A stretch of 64,000 bases of DNA from Hoeflea sp038900095 (lineage in GTDB: Bacteria > Pseudomonadota > Alphaproteobacteria > Rhizobiales > Rhizobiaceae), in NCBI RefSeq assembly GCF_038900095.1, contig NZ_JBBMQQ010000011.1:1-64000 (forward strand), given 5' to 3'. The stretch's first letter is position 1. Each line of letters begins with the position of its first letter. Of this stretch, positions 42,212 through 51,457 are shown piece after piece. The position numbers were made by a program, and so were the translations under genes. The notes under the pieces are model-generated. The model worked only from the letters and a program-made list of their open reading frames with translations, was not told where the DNA came from and made no database searches.

Positions 42212-44128
42212 TCACTTGGCCGGGATCGACAGCGTTTCGCCTATAACCAGATCTTTCGGGTTTGCCGAGGGATTGGCTTCGGCGATCCGGGACCACATTG
42301 TGCCATCGCCATAATAGGTCTTGGCGAGGTCCCACAGGGTGTCGCCGGCTGCAACGACGTGCTGCTTGCCGGGCATTGCTGCAGATTCCGAGGCCGGTGC
42401 TTCCTCGGCAACCATTGGAGCCGATGTGGTCAGATCCTTGAAGCCGGCAAGCGGCTCGGGCACTTCGACCGCTTCCGCTGCGGGGGCTGCTTCTTCTGCA
42501 GCCGGCGCGGCTTCCATGGTCTTTTCTGCCGCTTCCATCACACGGCCTTCGGTGAACGGCGTGTAAGGATTGTTCTTGGCGAGATAGTCGGCAACCACCT
42601 GCTCAAGGCCAGGACCGAAATCATAGGCGTTCATACCGGCGGAGCTGAAGATCGAGTAACCGTCGCCACCGCCGCGCATGTAGTTGTTGGTTGCCACCAT
42701 GTAGACGGCATCCGGGTCGATGGGTTCGAAACCGTCGCCCTTCTTGACCTCGACCGAGACAATGCGCGAACCGGGTTCCGCGGTCTTGTCGAAGGTGTAG
42801 CGAATCCCTGCGACCTGTGCGAAGCGGCCGGCGCCTTCCTCGATCTGGCTGACGCCGTTTTCAAGGGCGGTAACAATATCGGACCCCTTGAGTTCGAAGG
42901 TTGCCAGCGTGTTCTGGAACGGCAGCACGTTGAGCACTTCACCCATGGTGATCTCGCCCGAGTCGATCGACGCGCGCAGACCGCCACCGTTCTGGATGGC
43001 AATGGTCACGCCCTGATCGCCGACACGGTCCAGCATGGCGTCCGTGACCAGGTTGCCCATTTCGCATTCGCCGGCACGGCAGGTGTCGCGGCTGCCGTCG
43101 ATATCCTTGGTGGAAGCCGAGACGATCTTGTTCTTGAGCTCCTCGATCGGAGCACCGAGTTCCTTGATGCGCGCCAGAACGGCCTCATCGGGTACAATCG
43201 AGCTGTCGAGCAGGATCGGATCGCCCTTGGCTTCCTTGACCACACCATTGTCATCGAAGGTGACCGAGAATTCGCCAAGGTATTTCGAATAGGACGCGGC
43301 CTGCGTCACCGGCACCTTGTAGCCGCCGGGGTTGTCGATCATCGTCGGATAGGGGCCCTCGGCCTTTTCGTCGGTGTTTGACAAAAGCGAGTGCGAGTGA
43401 CCGCCAACGACAACATCGACGCCGGGGATCCTGGCAATCATTTCCTTGTCGCGCGGATAGCCGACATGGGTGAGCGCGATGATCTTGTTGATGCCTTGAG
43501 CCTCGAGTTTTTCAACTTCGGCCGTGATCGTGTTGATATCGTCGGCAATCAGGATGTTGGGGCCGGGTGACGCAATCTCGGGCGTATCGTTGGTGACCGC
43601 GCCGACGATGCCGATCTTCTCGCCACCGACCTCGATCACCATTGACGGCTTGATCCGATCACCGACCTTCGAGGATGCGCTGGCTGCGACGTTGGCGGAG
43701 AGAACCGGGAATTCGATCACGTCGAGGAACGGAACCAGTGCCTCTTCGCCGTCGTCAAATTCATGGTTGCCGACAGTCATGGCGTCGAACTTCATCTGGT
43801 TGAGAAATTCGGCTTCAACCGCACCCTTGTAGGTGGTGTAGAACAATGAGCCCTGGAAGTTGTCTCCGCCGTTGAGCAGCAGCACATTGCTGCCTTCAAG
43901 CGCCTTGCGGCGATCGGCGATGGCGGTTACCAGACGGGCTGCGCCACCGAAGCACTTGCCTTCGGTCTCGTCGTCAGCCGAGCAGGTGGACTCATACTTG
44001 TTGTTGGATTCAATGCGGCTGTGCCAGTCATTGATGTGCAGGATGTTCAGAGTGTAGTCGGCCAACGCTGCGCCCGAAGTCAGTCCGAGGGCCGATACGG
44101 TCAATAAAGCGCGTTTGATGATTTTGTT
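42212..44128 (-). CDS. Periplasmic 5'-nucleotidase (UshA-like) with C-terminal LysM domain
   Basis: A 638-residue exported phosphatase. Signal peptide to about residue 23 (ALLTVSALGLTSGAALA). Metallophosphatase motifs follow: ILHINDWHSRIE, LLLNGGDNFQGSLFY, VGNHEFDDG, ALTHVGYP and VGGHSHSLL. Next is the 5'-nucleotidase C-terminal substrate domain (IQNGGGLRASID, NNYMRGGGDGYSIFSSAG). An Ala/Glu/Pro-rich linker leads to a LysM domain (VVAAGDTLWDLAKTYYGDG). GTG at 44128 with AGGGAG upstream is chosen over an in-frame start at 44158. LysM should hold the enzyme on peptidoglycan; this fusion is unusual for UshA and may be lineage-specific. A terminator follows. Confidence 0.9.
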   Translation of the reverse strand, partial: NKIIKRALLTVSALGLTSGAALADYTLNILHINDWHSRIESNNKYESTCSADDETEGKCFGGAARLVTAIADRRKALEGSNVLLLNGGDNFQGSLFYTTYKGAVEAEFLNQMKFDAMTVGNHEFDDGEEALVPFLDVIEFPVLSANVAASASSKVGDRIKPSMVIEVGGEKIGIVGAVTNDTPEIASPGPNILIADDINTITAEVEKLEAQGINKIIALTHVGYPRDKEMIARIPGVDVVVGGHSHSLLSNTDEKAEGPYPTMIDNPGGYKVPVTQAASYSKYLGEFSVTFDDNGVVKEAKGDPILLDSSIVPDEAVLARIKELGAPIEELKNKIVSASTKDIDGSRDTCRAGECEMGNLVTDAMLDRVGDQGVTIAIQNGGGLRASIDSGEITMGEVLNVLPFQNTLATFELKGSDIVTALENGVSQIEEGAGRFAQVAGIRYTFDKTAEPGSRIVSVEVKKGDGFEPIDPDAVYMVATNNYMRGGGDGYSIFSSAGMNAYDFGPGLEQVVADYLAKNNPYTPFTEGRVMEAAEKTMEAAPAAEEAAPAAEAVEVPEPLAGFKDLTTSAPMVAEEAPASESAAMPGKQHVVAAGDTLWDLAKTYYGDGTMWSRIAEANPSANPKDLVIGETLSIPAK

Positions 44129-44271
44129 CACGGAATAGCTCCCTGTTTCGCTGCTCACAGCGTGCCGAAATTAGTCTCTGCGGACGCCCACGGCAGGCTT
44201 CAATGGATGGTTTCACTAACCGCGAAGAACTTCAAGTCCCGTATATGACGGGATTGAAATATTACCTGGAT

Positions 44272-45525
44272 TCATGCCGTGTAATCACGCTCGTCGGCAA
44301 TGACCTTGCCGTCATTGGGCAGGCTCGACGGGGCTGCTATCTCGACGGTGCCGCGCAATTTGGCGATGGCCGTCAATGTTGCCTCGATGTCCTTGACGAC
44401 AGGGGTGGCGCCGGCGGCGGGTTCAACCATCAGGGTCATCACATCGGCATCATTGGAGCGGCTGACAACCAGACGTGCCCGGGCAATCTCGGGATGCGCC
44501 TTGAGGATTTCGGCAACCTGTTTGGGGTCGACGAACATGCCCTTGATCTTGGTGCGCTGGTCGGCGCGGCCCATCCAGCCCTGGATGCGCGGCCCGGTGC
44601 GGCCGCAGGGCGACAGACCCGGCAGGATCGCCGACAAGTCACCGGTGCCGAAGCGGACCAGCGGGTAGCCCGGATTGAGGGTGGTGACGACGAGTTCGCC
44701 GACTTCGCCTTCCGGCACCGGGTCATTGGTGCCCGGACGGACGATTTCGACAATCATGTCCTCGTTGACGATCATGCCCGGATGCGGCGCGCCATTGGCA
44801 TCAGCGCTTTCATAGGCAATCACGCCGAGATCGGCGGTGGCATAGCTCTGGAGCACCGAGACGCCGCGCTCCGAGTAATACTGGCGCAGCGATGGAAACA
44901 GGGCGCCGCCCGAGACCAGGGCCCGCTTGATCGATGAAAGATCGTGGCCCAATTCGTCGGCTTTTTCGAGAATGGTCTTGAGGTAATCCGGCGTGCCGGT
45001 GAAGCCGGAGGGCTTGAGCCTCAATGCTGCATCGACCTGGGCTTCGGTGTTGCCGACACCTGCGGGAAACACCAGGCATCCCAGCGCCCTTGCACCTTCA
45101 TCGAGAATGAAGCCGCCGGGGGTCATGTGGTAGGCAAGGCTGTTGTGAACCAGATCGCGGGAGCGGAAGCCTGCGGCAAACAGCGCCCGGGCCGAGGCCC
45201 AGGGGTCAACGCCAAGGCCTTGCGGTTCCCAGACCGGGCCCGGAGACATGAACACGCGGTTGCCCTTGAGCGCATCGGGGTCGGCAAGGCCACCGAAAGG
45301 CGGATTGGCCTCCTGCATCTGCATCAGGTCCGGCTTGCGCAAGACGGGAAGCGTCGCCAGGGCGGTGCGATCGACAAGCTTTGCCGGATCAGGATGGCCG
45401 AGCCAGGCATCAAGTGCGGGAAGCCGTTTGAGACTGCGGCTCAGCAATCCGCTGAGAGCAGCGAAGATCTGCTGCTCGCGGACTTCGGGCGCACGCGTCT
45501 CGCGATCATCGAAATGGCTGGTCAT
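44272..45525 (-). CDS. Phenylacetate-CoA ligase-like AMP-forming enzyme
   Basis: A 417-residue adenylate-forming enzyme of the PaaK-like group. Segments seen are VFMSPGPVWEPQG, the substrate/adenylate region LQSYATADLGVIAYES, GEVGELVVTTLN, LVRFGTGDLSAI, GRADQRTKIKGMFVDP and a C-terminal lid with the distal Lys in SLPNDGKVIADER. No other phenylacetate genes are present, so the carboxylate substrate is unknown. The ATG at 45525 is chosen as the frame before it (to 45621) overlaps the omp10 gene. It lies 19 bp downstream of omp10 on the same strand. Confidence 0.85.
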   Translation of the reverse strand: MTSHFDDRETRAPEVREQQIFAALSGLLSRSLKRLPALDAWLGHPDPAKLVDRTALATLPVLRKPDLMQMQEANPPFGGLADPDALKGNRVFMSPGPVWEPQGLGVDPWASARALFAAGFRSRDLVHNSLAYHMTPGGFILDEGARALGCLVFPAGVGNTEAQVDAALRLKPSGFTGTPDYLKTILEKADELGHDLSSIKRALVSGGALFPSLRQYYSERGVSVLQSYATADLGVIAYESADANGAPHPGMIVNEDMIVEIVRPGTNDPVPEGEVGELVVTTLNPGYPLVRFGTGDLSAILPGLSPCGRTGPRIQGWMGRADQRTKIKGMFVDPKQVAEILKAHPEIARARLVVSRSNDADVMTLMVEPAAGATPVVKDIEATLTAIAKLRGTVEIAAPSSLPNDGKVIADERDYTA

Positions 45526-45544
45526 GACAAGGGCCTGTGCTTGC

Positions 45545-45955
45545 TTAGATGCGGCGTACCAGGGTGAACTGGGCACCTGTGGAGGAGGTGCAGTTGAGCT
45601 GGGACTGGGAGGCAAGCGCACAGCGTACTACTGATGGCGGGCGTCCTGCAGTGAGCGGAGTAACGTTAATCTCAATTAGATTTTGTGAGATCAATCTGTA
45701 ATTACCTTGTGCCACCAGTAGCCCGCTAGTTGAGGATCTTGAATCAAACTGTCCAGACCTAAAGGTCGAAACGACAAACTCTGATCCTGAAACTTGGCCA
45801 GCCGCGTCAACGCCAGATACACGAGAGTTCTGATCGACCCACTCTCCTTCGACACCCTGCTGCTGCACCATTGGGCGCGGTGAATACGTTGCCGACTGGC
45901 AGCCAGCCAGCAATCCGGCAAGTGCGCCAACGGCGATGATGCGATGTAGGTTCAT
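45545..45955 (-). CDS. omp10: Outer-membrane lipoprotein of the Omp10 type
   Basis: A 136-residue lipoprotein. The signal peptide ends in a lipobox (ALAGLLAGC, Cys at about residue 19). The mature part resembles Brucella Omp10: GVEGEWVDQN, LVAQGNYRLISQNLIEINV, VRCALASQSQLNCTSSTGAQ and the ending TLVRRI. Omp10 is a conserved outer-membrane lipoprotein of Rhizobiales of uncertain function. The ATG at 45955 gives a standard lipoprotein signal; the frame reaches 45985. Two conserved cysteines in the mature region may form a disulfide. Confidence 0.85.
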   Translation of the reverse strand: MNLHRIIAVGALAGLLAGCQSATYSPRPMVQQQGVEGEWVDQNSRVSGVDAAGQVSGSEFVVSTFRSGQFDSRSSTSGLLVAQGNYRLISQNLIEINVTPLTAGRPPSVVRCALASQSQLNCTSSTGAQFTLVRRI

Positions 45956-46090
45956 GGTCAGGTGGTCCCCTCGAGCCGTCATCAATATGATTCCCTCTAT
46001 GAAAGAATGCAGCGCCGGCGTGTCGAAAGCAAGGCAGCAACTCGCCGCCCGGCCCTGTGGCCGGGCCGGCTGATGCTGCCGGTATCGATT

Positions 46091-47542
46091 CTAGTGCACC
46101 AGCACGTTGCGGAACTGCCAGGGATCGCTCTTGTCGATGTCTTCCGGGAAAAGCCCCGGCCGGCCATCGAGCGGCGTCCAGTCAGTGTAGTGGCCTTCGA
46201 CGGGCCCCAGGTAGGGCGATTGCACTTCAAGGCAGCGCTTGTAGTCGACCTCGTCGGCCTCGACGATGCCGGCTTTCGGATTCTCCAGCGCCCAGACCAT
46301 GCCGGCCAGAACCGCGGATGTCACCTGCATGCCGGTGGCGTTCTGATAAGGGGCGAGGCGGCGGGTTTCTTCAAGCGAGAGGCGCGAGCCGTACCAGTAG
46401 GCGTTCTTGTCGTGGCCGTAGAGCAGCACGCCGAGCTCGTCGAGACCTTCGACCAGCTCGTTCTCGTCGAGCACATGCAGCACCGGTTGCGCGTTGCCGC
46501 CATTGCCGAACATCTCATGCAGCGACAGCACTGCGTCATTGGCCGGATGATAGGCATAATGGCAGGTCGGGCGGTAAGTAACGTCGCCGTCCTTGTTCCT
46601 GACGGTGAAATAGTCGGCAATCGAGACCGATTCATTGTGGGTTACTAGGAATCCGTATTGCGGACCGGGCGTCGGGCACCAGGTGCGGACGCGAGTGCTG
46701 GCGCCGGGCTGCTCAAGATAAATCGCTGCCTTGCAGCCCTTCTTGTGCTTCCTGGCGTTTTTCGGCTTCCAGTTCTCATGCGTGCCCCAGCCGAGTTCCG
46801 CCGGTTGCAGCCCTTCCGAGATGAAGCCTTCCACCGACCAGGTGTTCCAGAACACGTTGAGCGGCTTTGGCACCTTGCTCAGCTGCGTGTCGCGCTCGGC
46901 AATGTGCACGCCCTTGACGCCGACCTTCTTCATCAGCTTGGCCCAGCCCTTGCGATCATTCTGGTCAGGCTCTTCGAATTTGACGTCCAGATCCCTGGCG
47001 AGATTGACCAGCGCCTGCTTGACGAACCAGGACACCATGCCCGGATTGGCGCCGCAGGTGGACACGGCCGTGGTGCCGCCGGGGTTCTTCTTCTTTTCGT
47101 GGCGCAGGGTCTCGCGCAGCGCATAGTTGGTGCGCTCGGAGTTCTTCATGTCCTTGTCGAAGTAGAAGCCGAGCCATGGCTCGATGACGGTGTCGATGTA
47201 GAGAACGTCGAGCTTGCGGCAGAGCTTGATCAGGTCAAGCGAACCGGTGTCGACGGAAAGATTGACGCAGAAGCCCTGGCCTTCGCCTTCGGTCAGCAAT
47301 GGCTTGAGCAGGTCCTTGTAATTGTCCTTGGTGACATGCGCCTTGATGTGCCGGATGCCGTGCTGGGCAAGGATTTCCATGTCGCCCGCATCGTCGCGCG
47401 GATCGATGACCACCATCCGGCTCTTGTCGAACCTGAAATGGCGCTCGATGAGCGGAAGGGTGCCGCGACCGATCGACCCGAAACCGATCATCACGATGGG
47501 GCCGGTAATCTCCCCATAGACCGGATAATCCTGCTGGGTCAT
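46091..47542 (-). CDS. hss: Homospermidine synthase
   Basis: A 483-residue NAD-dependent enzyme that makes homospermidine from putrescine. The N-terminal Rossmann motif is IVMIGFGSIGRGTLPL; conserved family stretches are CVNLSVDTGSLDLIKLC, VSTCGANPGMVSWFVKQAL, CKAAIYLEQPGASTRV and the C-terminal QSPYLGPVEGHYTDWTPLDG (given in parts). GGAG upstream supports the ATG at 47542. Homospermidine is a major polyamine of rhizobia, which fits the proposed taxonomy. It is a single gene; no decarboxylase is adjacent. Confidence 0.93.
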   Translation of the reverse strand: MTQQDYPVYGEITGPIVMIGFGSIGRGTLPLIERHFRFDKSRMVVIDPRDDAGDMEILAQHGIRHIKAHVTKDNYKDLLKPLLTEGEGQGFCVNLSVDTGSLDLIKLCRKLDVLYIDTVIEPWLGFYFDKDMKNSERTNYALRETLRHEKKKNPGGTTAVSTCGANPGMVSWFVKQALVNLARDLDVKFEEPDQNDRKGWAKLMKKVGVKGVHIAERDTQLSKVPKPLNVFWNTWSVEGFISEGLQPAELGWGTHENWKPKNARKHKKGCKAAIYLEQPGASTRVRTWCPTPGPQYGFLVTHNESVSIADYFTVRNKDGDVTYRPTCHYAYHPANDAVLSLHEMFGNGGNAQPVLHVLDENELVEGLDELGVLLYGHDKNAYWYGSRLSLEETRRLAPYQNATGMQVTSAVLAGMVWALENPKAGIVEADEVDYKRCLEVQSPYLGPVEGHYTDWTPLDGRPGLFPEDIDKSDPWQFRNVLVH

Positions 47543-47634
47543 GTCATTCGCTCCATAGCTGGCGCTGCAGCCGTCTGCGGCGGTAGCGGCGGCTAAACCA
47601 TACTTCACTGTTACAATAAAGCGAAATCAGAAGC

Positions 47635-49482
47635 TCAGCTGTCCATGGCCTCCAGTTCGTCGATCAATCCCTCGATCATCGACAGGCCCTGGTTCCAGAA
47701 GCCCGGATCGGAGGCATCCAGGCCAAAGGGGGCGAGGAGTTCCGAATGGTGCTTGGTCCCGCCGGCCTTGAGCATGTCGAAATAGCGGTCGCGGAAGCCT
47801 TCCGGCGATTTTTCGTAGACGGAGTAGAGCGAGTTCACCAGGCAATCGCCGAATGCGTAGGCGTAGACGTAGAACGGTGAATGAATGAAATGCGGGATAT
47901 AGGCCCAGAAGGTCTCGTACCCTTCCGACAGGTTGACGGCCGGTCCGAGGCTTTCGGACTGCACATCGAGCCAGAGTTGCCCCAGTTGCTCCGAGGTCAG
48001 CTCGCCTTCGCGGCGCGCGGTGTGGACCCGTCGTTCAAATTCGTAGAACGCAATCTGGCGAACCACGGTGTTGATCATGTCCTCGACCTTCTGGGCGAGC
48101 ATCGCCTTGCGTTCGCGGCGGTCGCTGGTGCGTTCGAGCAGGGCGCGGAAGGTCAGCATCTCGCCAAACACCGATGCCGTTTCAGCAAGGGTCAGCGGCG
48201 TTGACGACATCAGCGCACCTTGCGCGCCGGCCAGCACCTGATGCACGCCATGGCCAAGCTCGTGCGCCAGCGTCATCACGTCACGCGGCTTGCCGAGATA
48301 ATTGACCAGCACGTAGGGGTGGACCGAGGGCACGGTGGGGTGCGCAAATGCGCCGGATATCTTGCCCGGTCGGCTGGGTGCATCAATCCAGTTGCGGTCG
48401 AAGAAGCGGCGGGCGATATCGGCCATTTCCGGCGCGAAATCATTGTAGGCCGACAGCACCGTGTTCCTGGCCTCGTCCCAGGCAATGGTTTCGCGCGGGG
48501 TTTCGGGCAGGGGGGCGTTGCGATCCCAGAACTCGAGCTTTTCCAGCCCAAGCCAGCGGGCCTTCATGGCGTAATAGCGGTGTGACAGCCGCGGACAGGC
48601 TTCACGCACGGCATGGGCGAGAGCGTCGACGACGGGACGCTCCACCCGGTTGGCCAGGTGGCGGCTGTCGGCGATATCCTCAAAGCCGCGCCAGCGGTCG
48701 GAAATTTCCTTGTCCTTGGCGAGCGTGTTGGTGATCAGGGTAAAGGTGCGCAGATTGTCCTTGAAGGTGGCGGCAAGGGCCAGGCCGGCCTTTTTGCGCT
48801 TGGCGCCATCGGCATCCTGCAGCAGCGACAATGTGACTTCGAGCGGCAGCGGCTCATCGTCGATGGTGAATTCGAGGCTGCTCATGGTTTCGTCAAACAG
48901 CCGGTTCCAAGCCGCATGGCCGGTCATCGACTTTTCATGGAACAGTTGCTCGATCCGGTCTTCGAGCTGGTAGGGCCGGTCCAGCCTGAGATCATGGATC
49001 CAGGGGGTGTAGTGGGCGGCACGTGCATCGCGTTTCAGGCTGTCTTCAATCAGCGCGTCATCGACCCGGTTGAGTTCGAGCGCGAAGAACAGAAGATGGG
49101 CGCTGATGTCGGTCATCGTGCTTTGCACGTCGCCATAGAACTTGGCGATTACCGGGTCGGATGTGTTGGTGAAGTAGGCAAGACCCGCATAGGAGATGAT
49201 CCGGCCCATCAACTCCTCGAGCTTTTCATAAGCTTCGATTGCCGCTCCCAGCCCGTCGTCCCCGGTGTTCCCGGCGGCTTCGGCAATCCGGCCTTTCCAG
49301 CGGGTTTCGAAATTTTCCGCGCCTGTCCGTGCGGCGGCGAGATCAGCCTTGAATTCGGGTGCATCGGGACCGGAATAGAGATCACCGAGATTCCAGCCCG
49401 GCAGGTCCCCGAGAGCAGCTTCAGTTCCGCGGGCCGTTGCGGGCGCGTGGACTGGCGCATGGTCCAGAATTGATTTCGGCAT
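47635..49482 (-). CDS. pepF: M3-family oligoendopeptidase F
   Basis: A 615-residue cytoplasmic zinc peptidase. The active-site motif is TLAHELGHGVHQVL, with the third ligand downstream in ETASVFGEMLTF. Family segments upstream include LDRPYQLEDRIEQLFHEKS and the C-terminal GGTKHHSELLAPFGLD. It degrades short peptides. The ATG at 49482 follows GAGAG and gives a proper N-terminus; an open frame reaches 49530. It is transcribed in the same direction as hss, 92 bp away. Confidence 0.93.
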   Translation of the reverse strand: MPKSILDHAPVHAPATARGTEAALGDLPGWNLGDLYSGPDAPEFKADLAAARTGAENFETRWKGRIAEAAGNTGDDGLGAAIEAYEKLEELMGRIISYAGLAYFTNTSDPVIAKFYGDVQSTMTDISAHLLFFALELNRVDDALIEDSLKRDARAAHYTPWIHDLRLDRPYQLEDRIEQLFHEKSMTGHAAWNRLFDETMSSLEFTIDDEPLPLEVTLSLLQDADGAKRKKAGLALAATFKDNLRTFTLITNTLAKDKEISDRWRGFEDIADSRHLANRVERPVVDALAHAVREACPRLSHRYYAMKARWLGLEKLEFWDRNAPLPETPRETIAWDEARNTVLSAYNDFAPEMADIARRFFDRNWIDAPSRPGKISGAFAHPTVPSVHPYVLVNYLGKPRDVMTLAHELGHGVHQVLAGAQGALMSSTPLTLAETASVFGEMLTFRALLERTSDRRERKAMLAQKVEDMINTVVRQIAFYEFERRVHTARREGELTSEQLGQLWLDVQSESLGPAVNLSEGYETFWAYIPHFIHSPFYVYAYAFGDCLVNSLYSVYEKSPEGFRDRYFDMLKAGGTKHHSELLAPFGLDASDPGFWNQGLSMIEGLIDELEAMDS

Positions 49483-49666
49483 CAGGTCACTCTCTTTCAA
49501 ATACAGGATCGGCCTCAAGCGGGCCGGCAACGCGACGCCCGGTTTTACCGGCAGCGACGATTAAAATGCAAACATTTCTCGAAATCCGATTTTCAGCCTT
49601 TCCTGTCAGTCTCCGGCAATGGTCAAAACCCCTGAAGATGCCACCGGGAATGAGGAAACAAGATCC

Positions 49667-51208
49667 GTGTCCAAACGAATTTTGATTGTTGATGATGACC
49701 CGGTTCAGCGCCGGTTGCTCAAGGCGGCTGCGGAAAAAAGCGGCTATGAAACCGAGTTGCTGACCGAGGGACGCTCTGCGCTTGCCCGGTTGATCGAACC
49801 GGATCATGGCATTGCCGCAGTGGTGCTTGATCTGATGATGCCGGAAATGGGTGGCCTGGAAGTGCTGGAGCGGCTTTCCGCCGCAGGCAGCACGACCCCT
49901 GTGATCGTGCAGACCGGGCAGGGCGGCATCGAGACCGTGGTCAAGGCAATGCGCGCCGGTGCTTTCGATTTTGTCGTCAAGCCCGTGTCGCCGGAGCGGC
50001 TGGCGCTTGCCCTGGGCAACGCGCTCAAGGCCGCGCGCATCAATTCTGTTCCGATGCCGGCGATGCGGCATGCAGGTTTCAATGGCATCGTGGCTGCCAG
50101 CCCCGCCATGGAACGGGTGATCTCGCTCGGCCGCCGTGCGGCGGCATCGACCATTCCGGTGGTTCTCGAGGGCGAATCCGGCGTTGGCAAGGAAATGATC
50201 GCCCATGCAATTCAGACGGAAAGCGGACGGCGCAACAAGCCGTTTGTCACCGTCAACTGCGGAGCCATTCCGGAAAACCTGGTCGAGAGCATCCTGTTCG
50301 GTCATGAAAAGGGAGCCTTTACCGGCGCCACCGAACGCCATGCCGGCAAATTCTCCGAGGCGGATGGTGGGACGCTGTTCCTGGACGAAGTCGGAGAGCT
50401 GCCGCTGGAGGTCCAGGTCAAGCTGTTGCGCGCCGTGCAGATGGGAGAGATCGAAACCGTGGGCTCACGGATGCCCAGGAAGGTGGATATCCGGCTGATT
50501 TCGGCCACCAACAAGGACCTGATCGAGGAGGTCAAGGCCGGGCGGTTCCGCGAGGACCTGTATTACAGGCTCAATGTTTTCCCGATCCACGTTCCGGCCT
50601 TGCGCAAGCGCAAGGAAGATATCCCGCAGCTGGTGCGCCACTTCACCGAGCGGTATGCAGGTGTCATCGGCGGGAGACGCATCCGCAGCATCGCGCCCGA
50701 TGCGATGGCGCTGCTGACCGCGCATGACTGGCCGGGCAACATCCGTGAGCTGGAAAACGCGATCCACAGGGCAATCGTGCTTTGCGACAGCGACACGCTG
50801 ACCACCGACCTTTTCCCGCAGATCGCGGCTCAGATGCCGGGATACACGCTTGAAACATCCGGTTTTCGTGATGACGGCCAGGCCGCTTCCGGGCAGGCGC
50901 AGGAGGCGCTCGACCTGACGTCACAGCAGGATACCGCAGAGCTGGGCCCAATCGCCGTTAGCGAGACCCATGAGCTGAGCATTCCCGCCGACAGCGGCAT
51001 GCCCGCGGTCAACGCGGTGACGCCCGAGGGTGAAGTGCGCCGGCTTGCCGAGGTCGAAGAGGAACTGATCCGCTTTGCCCTGTCATTCTATCGTGGCCAG
51101 ATGAGCGAAGTCGCCCGCAGGCTCGGCATCGGCCGTTCGACGCTGTATCGAAAGCTGAAGGACTATGCGATCAATCCGGACGATCCTGACCGGGAGGAGG
51201 CGGCCTGA
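49667..51208 (+). CDS. Sigma-54-dependent response regulator (NtrC family)
   Basis: A 513-residue regulator. The receiver domain has ILIVDDDPVQRR, the phospho-acceptor Asp55 in VVLDLMMPEMGG, and FVVKPVS. The AAA+ domain has Walker A EGESGVGKEMIA, the sigma-54 contact loop GAFTGATERH, and FLDEVGELPLEVQVKLL. A linker and a Fis-type HTH follow (MSEVARRLGIGRSTLYRKLK). The start is GTG at 49667 after GAGGAA; an ATG at 49619 would add 16 residues. No sensor kinase lies nearby, and target genes are unknown. An inverted repeat follows the stop. Confidence 0.92.
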   Translation: MSKRILIVDDDPVQRRLLKAAAEKSGYETELLTEGRSALARLIEPDHGIAAVVLDLMMPEMGGLEVLERLSAAGSTTPVIVQTGQGGIETVVKAMRAGAFDFVVKPVSPERLALALGNALKAARINSVPMPAMRHAGFNGIVAASPAMERVISLGRRAAASTIPVVLEGESGVGKEMIAHAIQTESGRRNKPFVTVNCGAIPENLVESILFGHEKGAFTGATERHAGKFSEADGGTLFLDEVGELPLEVQVKLLRAVQMGEIETVGSRMPRKVDIRLISATNKDLIEEVKAGRFREDLYYRLNVFPIHVPALRKRKEDIPQLVRHFTERYAGVIGGRRIRSIAPDAMALLTAHDWPGNIRELENAIHRAIVLCDSDTLTTDLFPQIAAQMPGYTLETSGFRDDGQAASGQAQEALDLTSQQDTAELGPIAVSETHELSIPADSGMPAVNAVTPEGEVRRLAEVEEELIRFALSFYRGQMSEVARRLGIGRSTLYRKLKDYAINPDDPDREEAA

Positions 51209-51214
51209 AGCGGC

Positions 51215-51236
51215 ATTTTCGCCCAGGGGCGAAAAT
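51215..51236 (+). terminator. Palindrome after the response regulator gene, possible terminator
   Basis: ATTTTCGCC-CAGG-GGCGAAAAT, a perfect 9-bp stem placed 7 bp after the stop. T-runs on both sides of the stem are typical of a bidirectional terminator, but no long U-tract follows. Confidence 0.5.
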
Positions 51237-51457
51237 ATTGACGCCGGTTTGATCTGTTTCATTCCCTGTTAAGTGATCATTCACTATAACTGTCCCTGCA
51301 GCGATGCGTGGCAACGGTTGCCATTGTGTCACCGCATTTGGTCACCAAAGGGTGATCTGTAACGGTTTTCCGGCGCCCGGGGACAGCATTGGCGACATTG
51401 AACACAGTATCAGTTCTTGCACAGGCTACTTGGTGCATCGGTGTGCGAATTTGGCAC

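Noticed and set aside
42194..43381. 395-codon plus-strand frame under the 5'-nucleotidase gene
   Set aside because: The minus strand encodes the nucleotidase with signal peptide and motifs; the plus-strand frame is a shadow.
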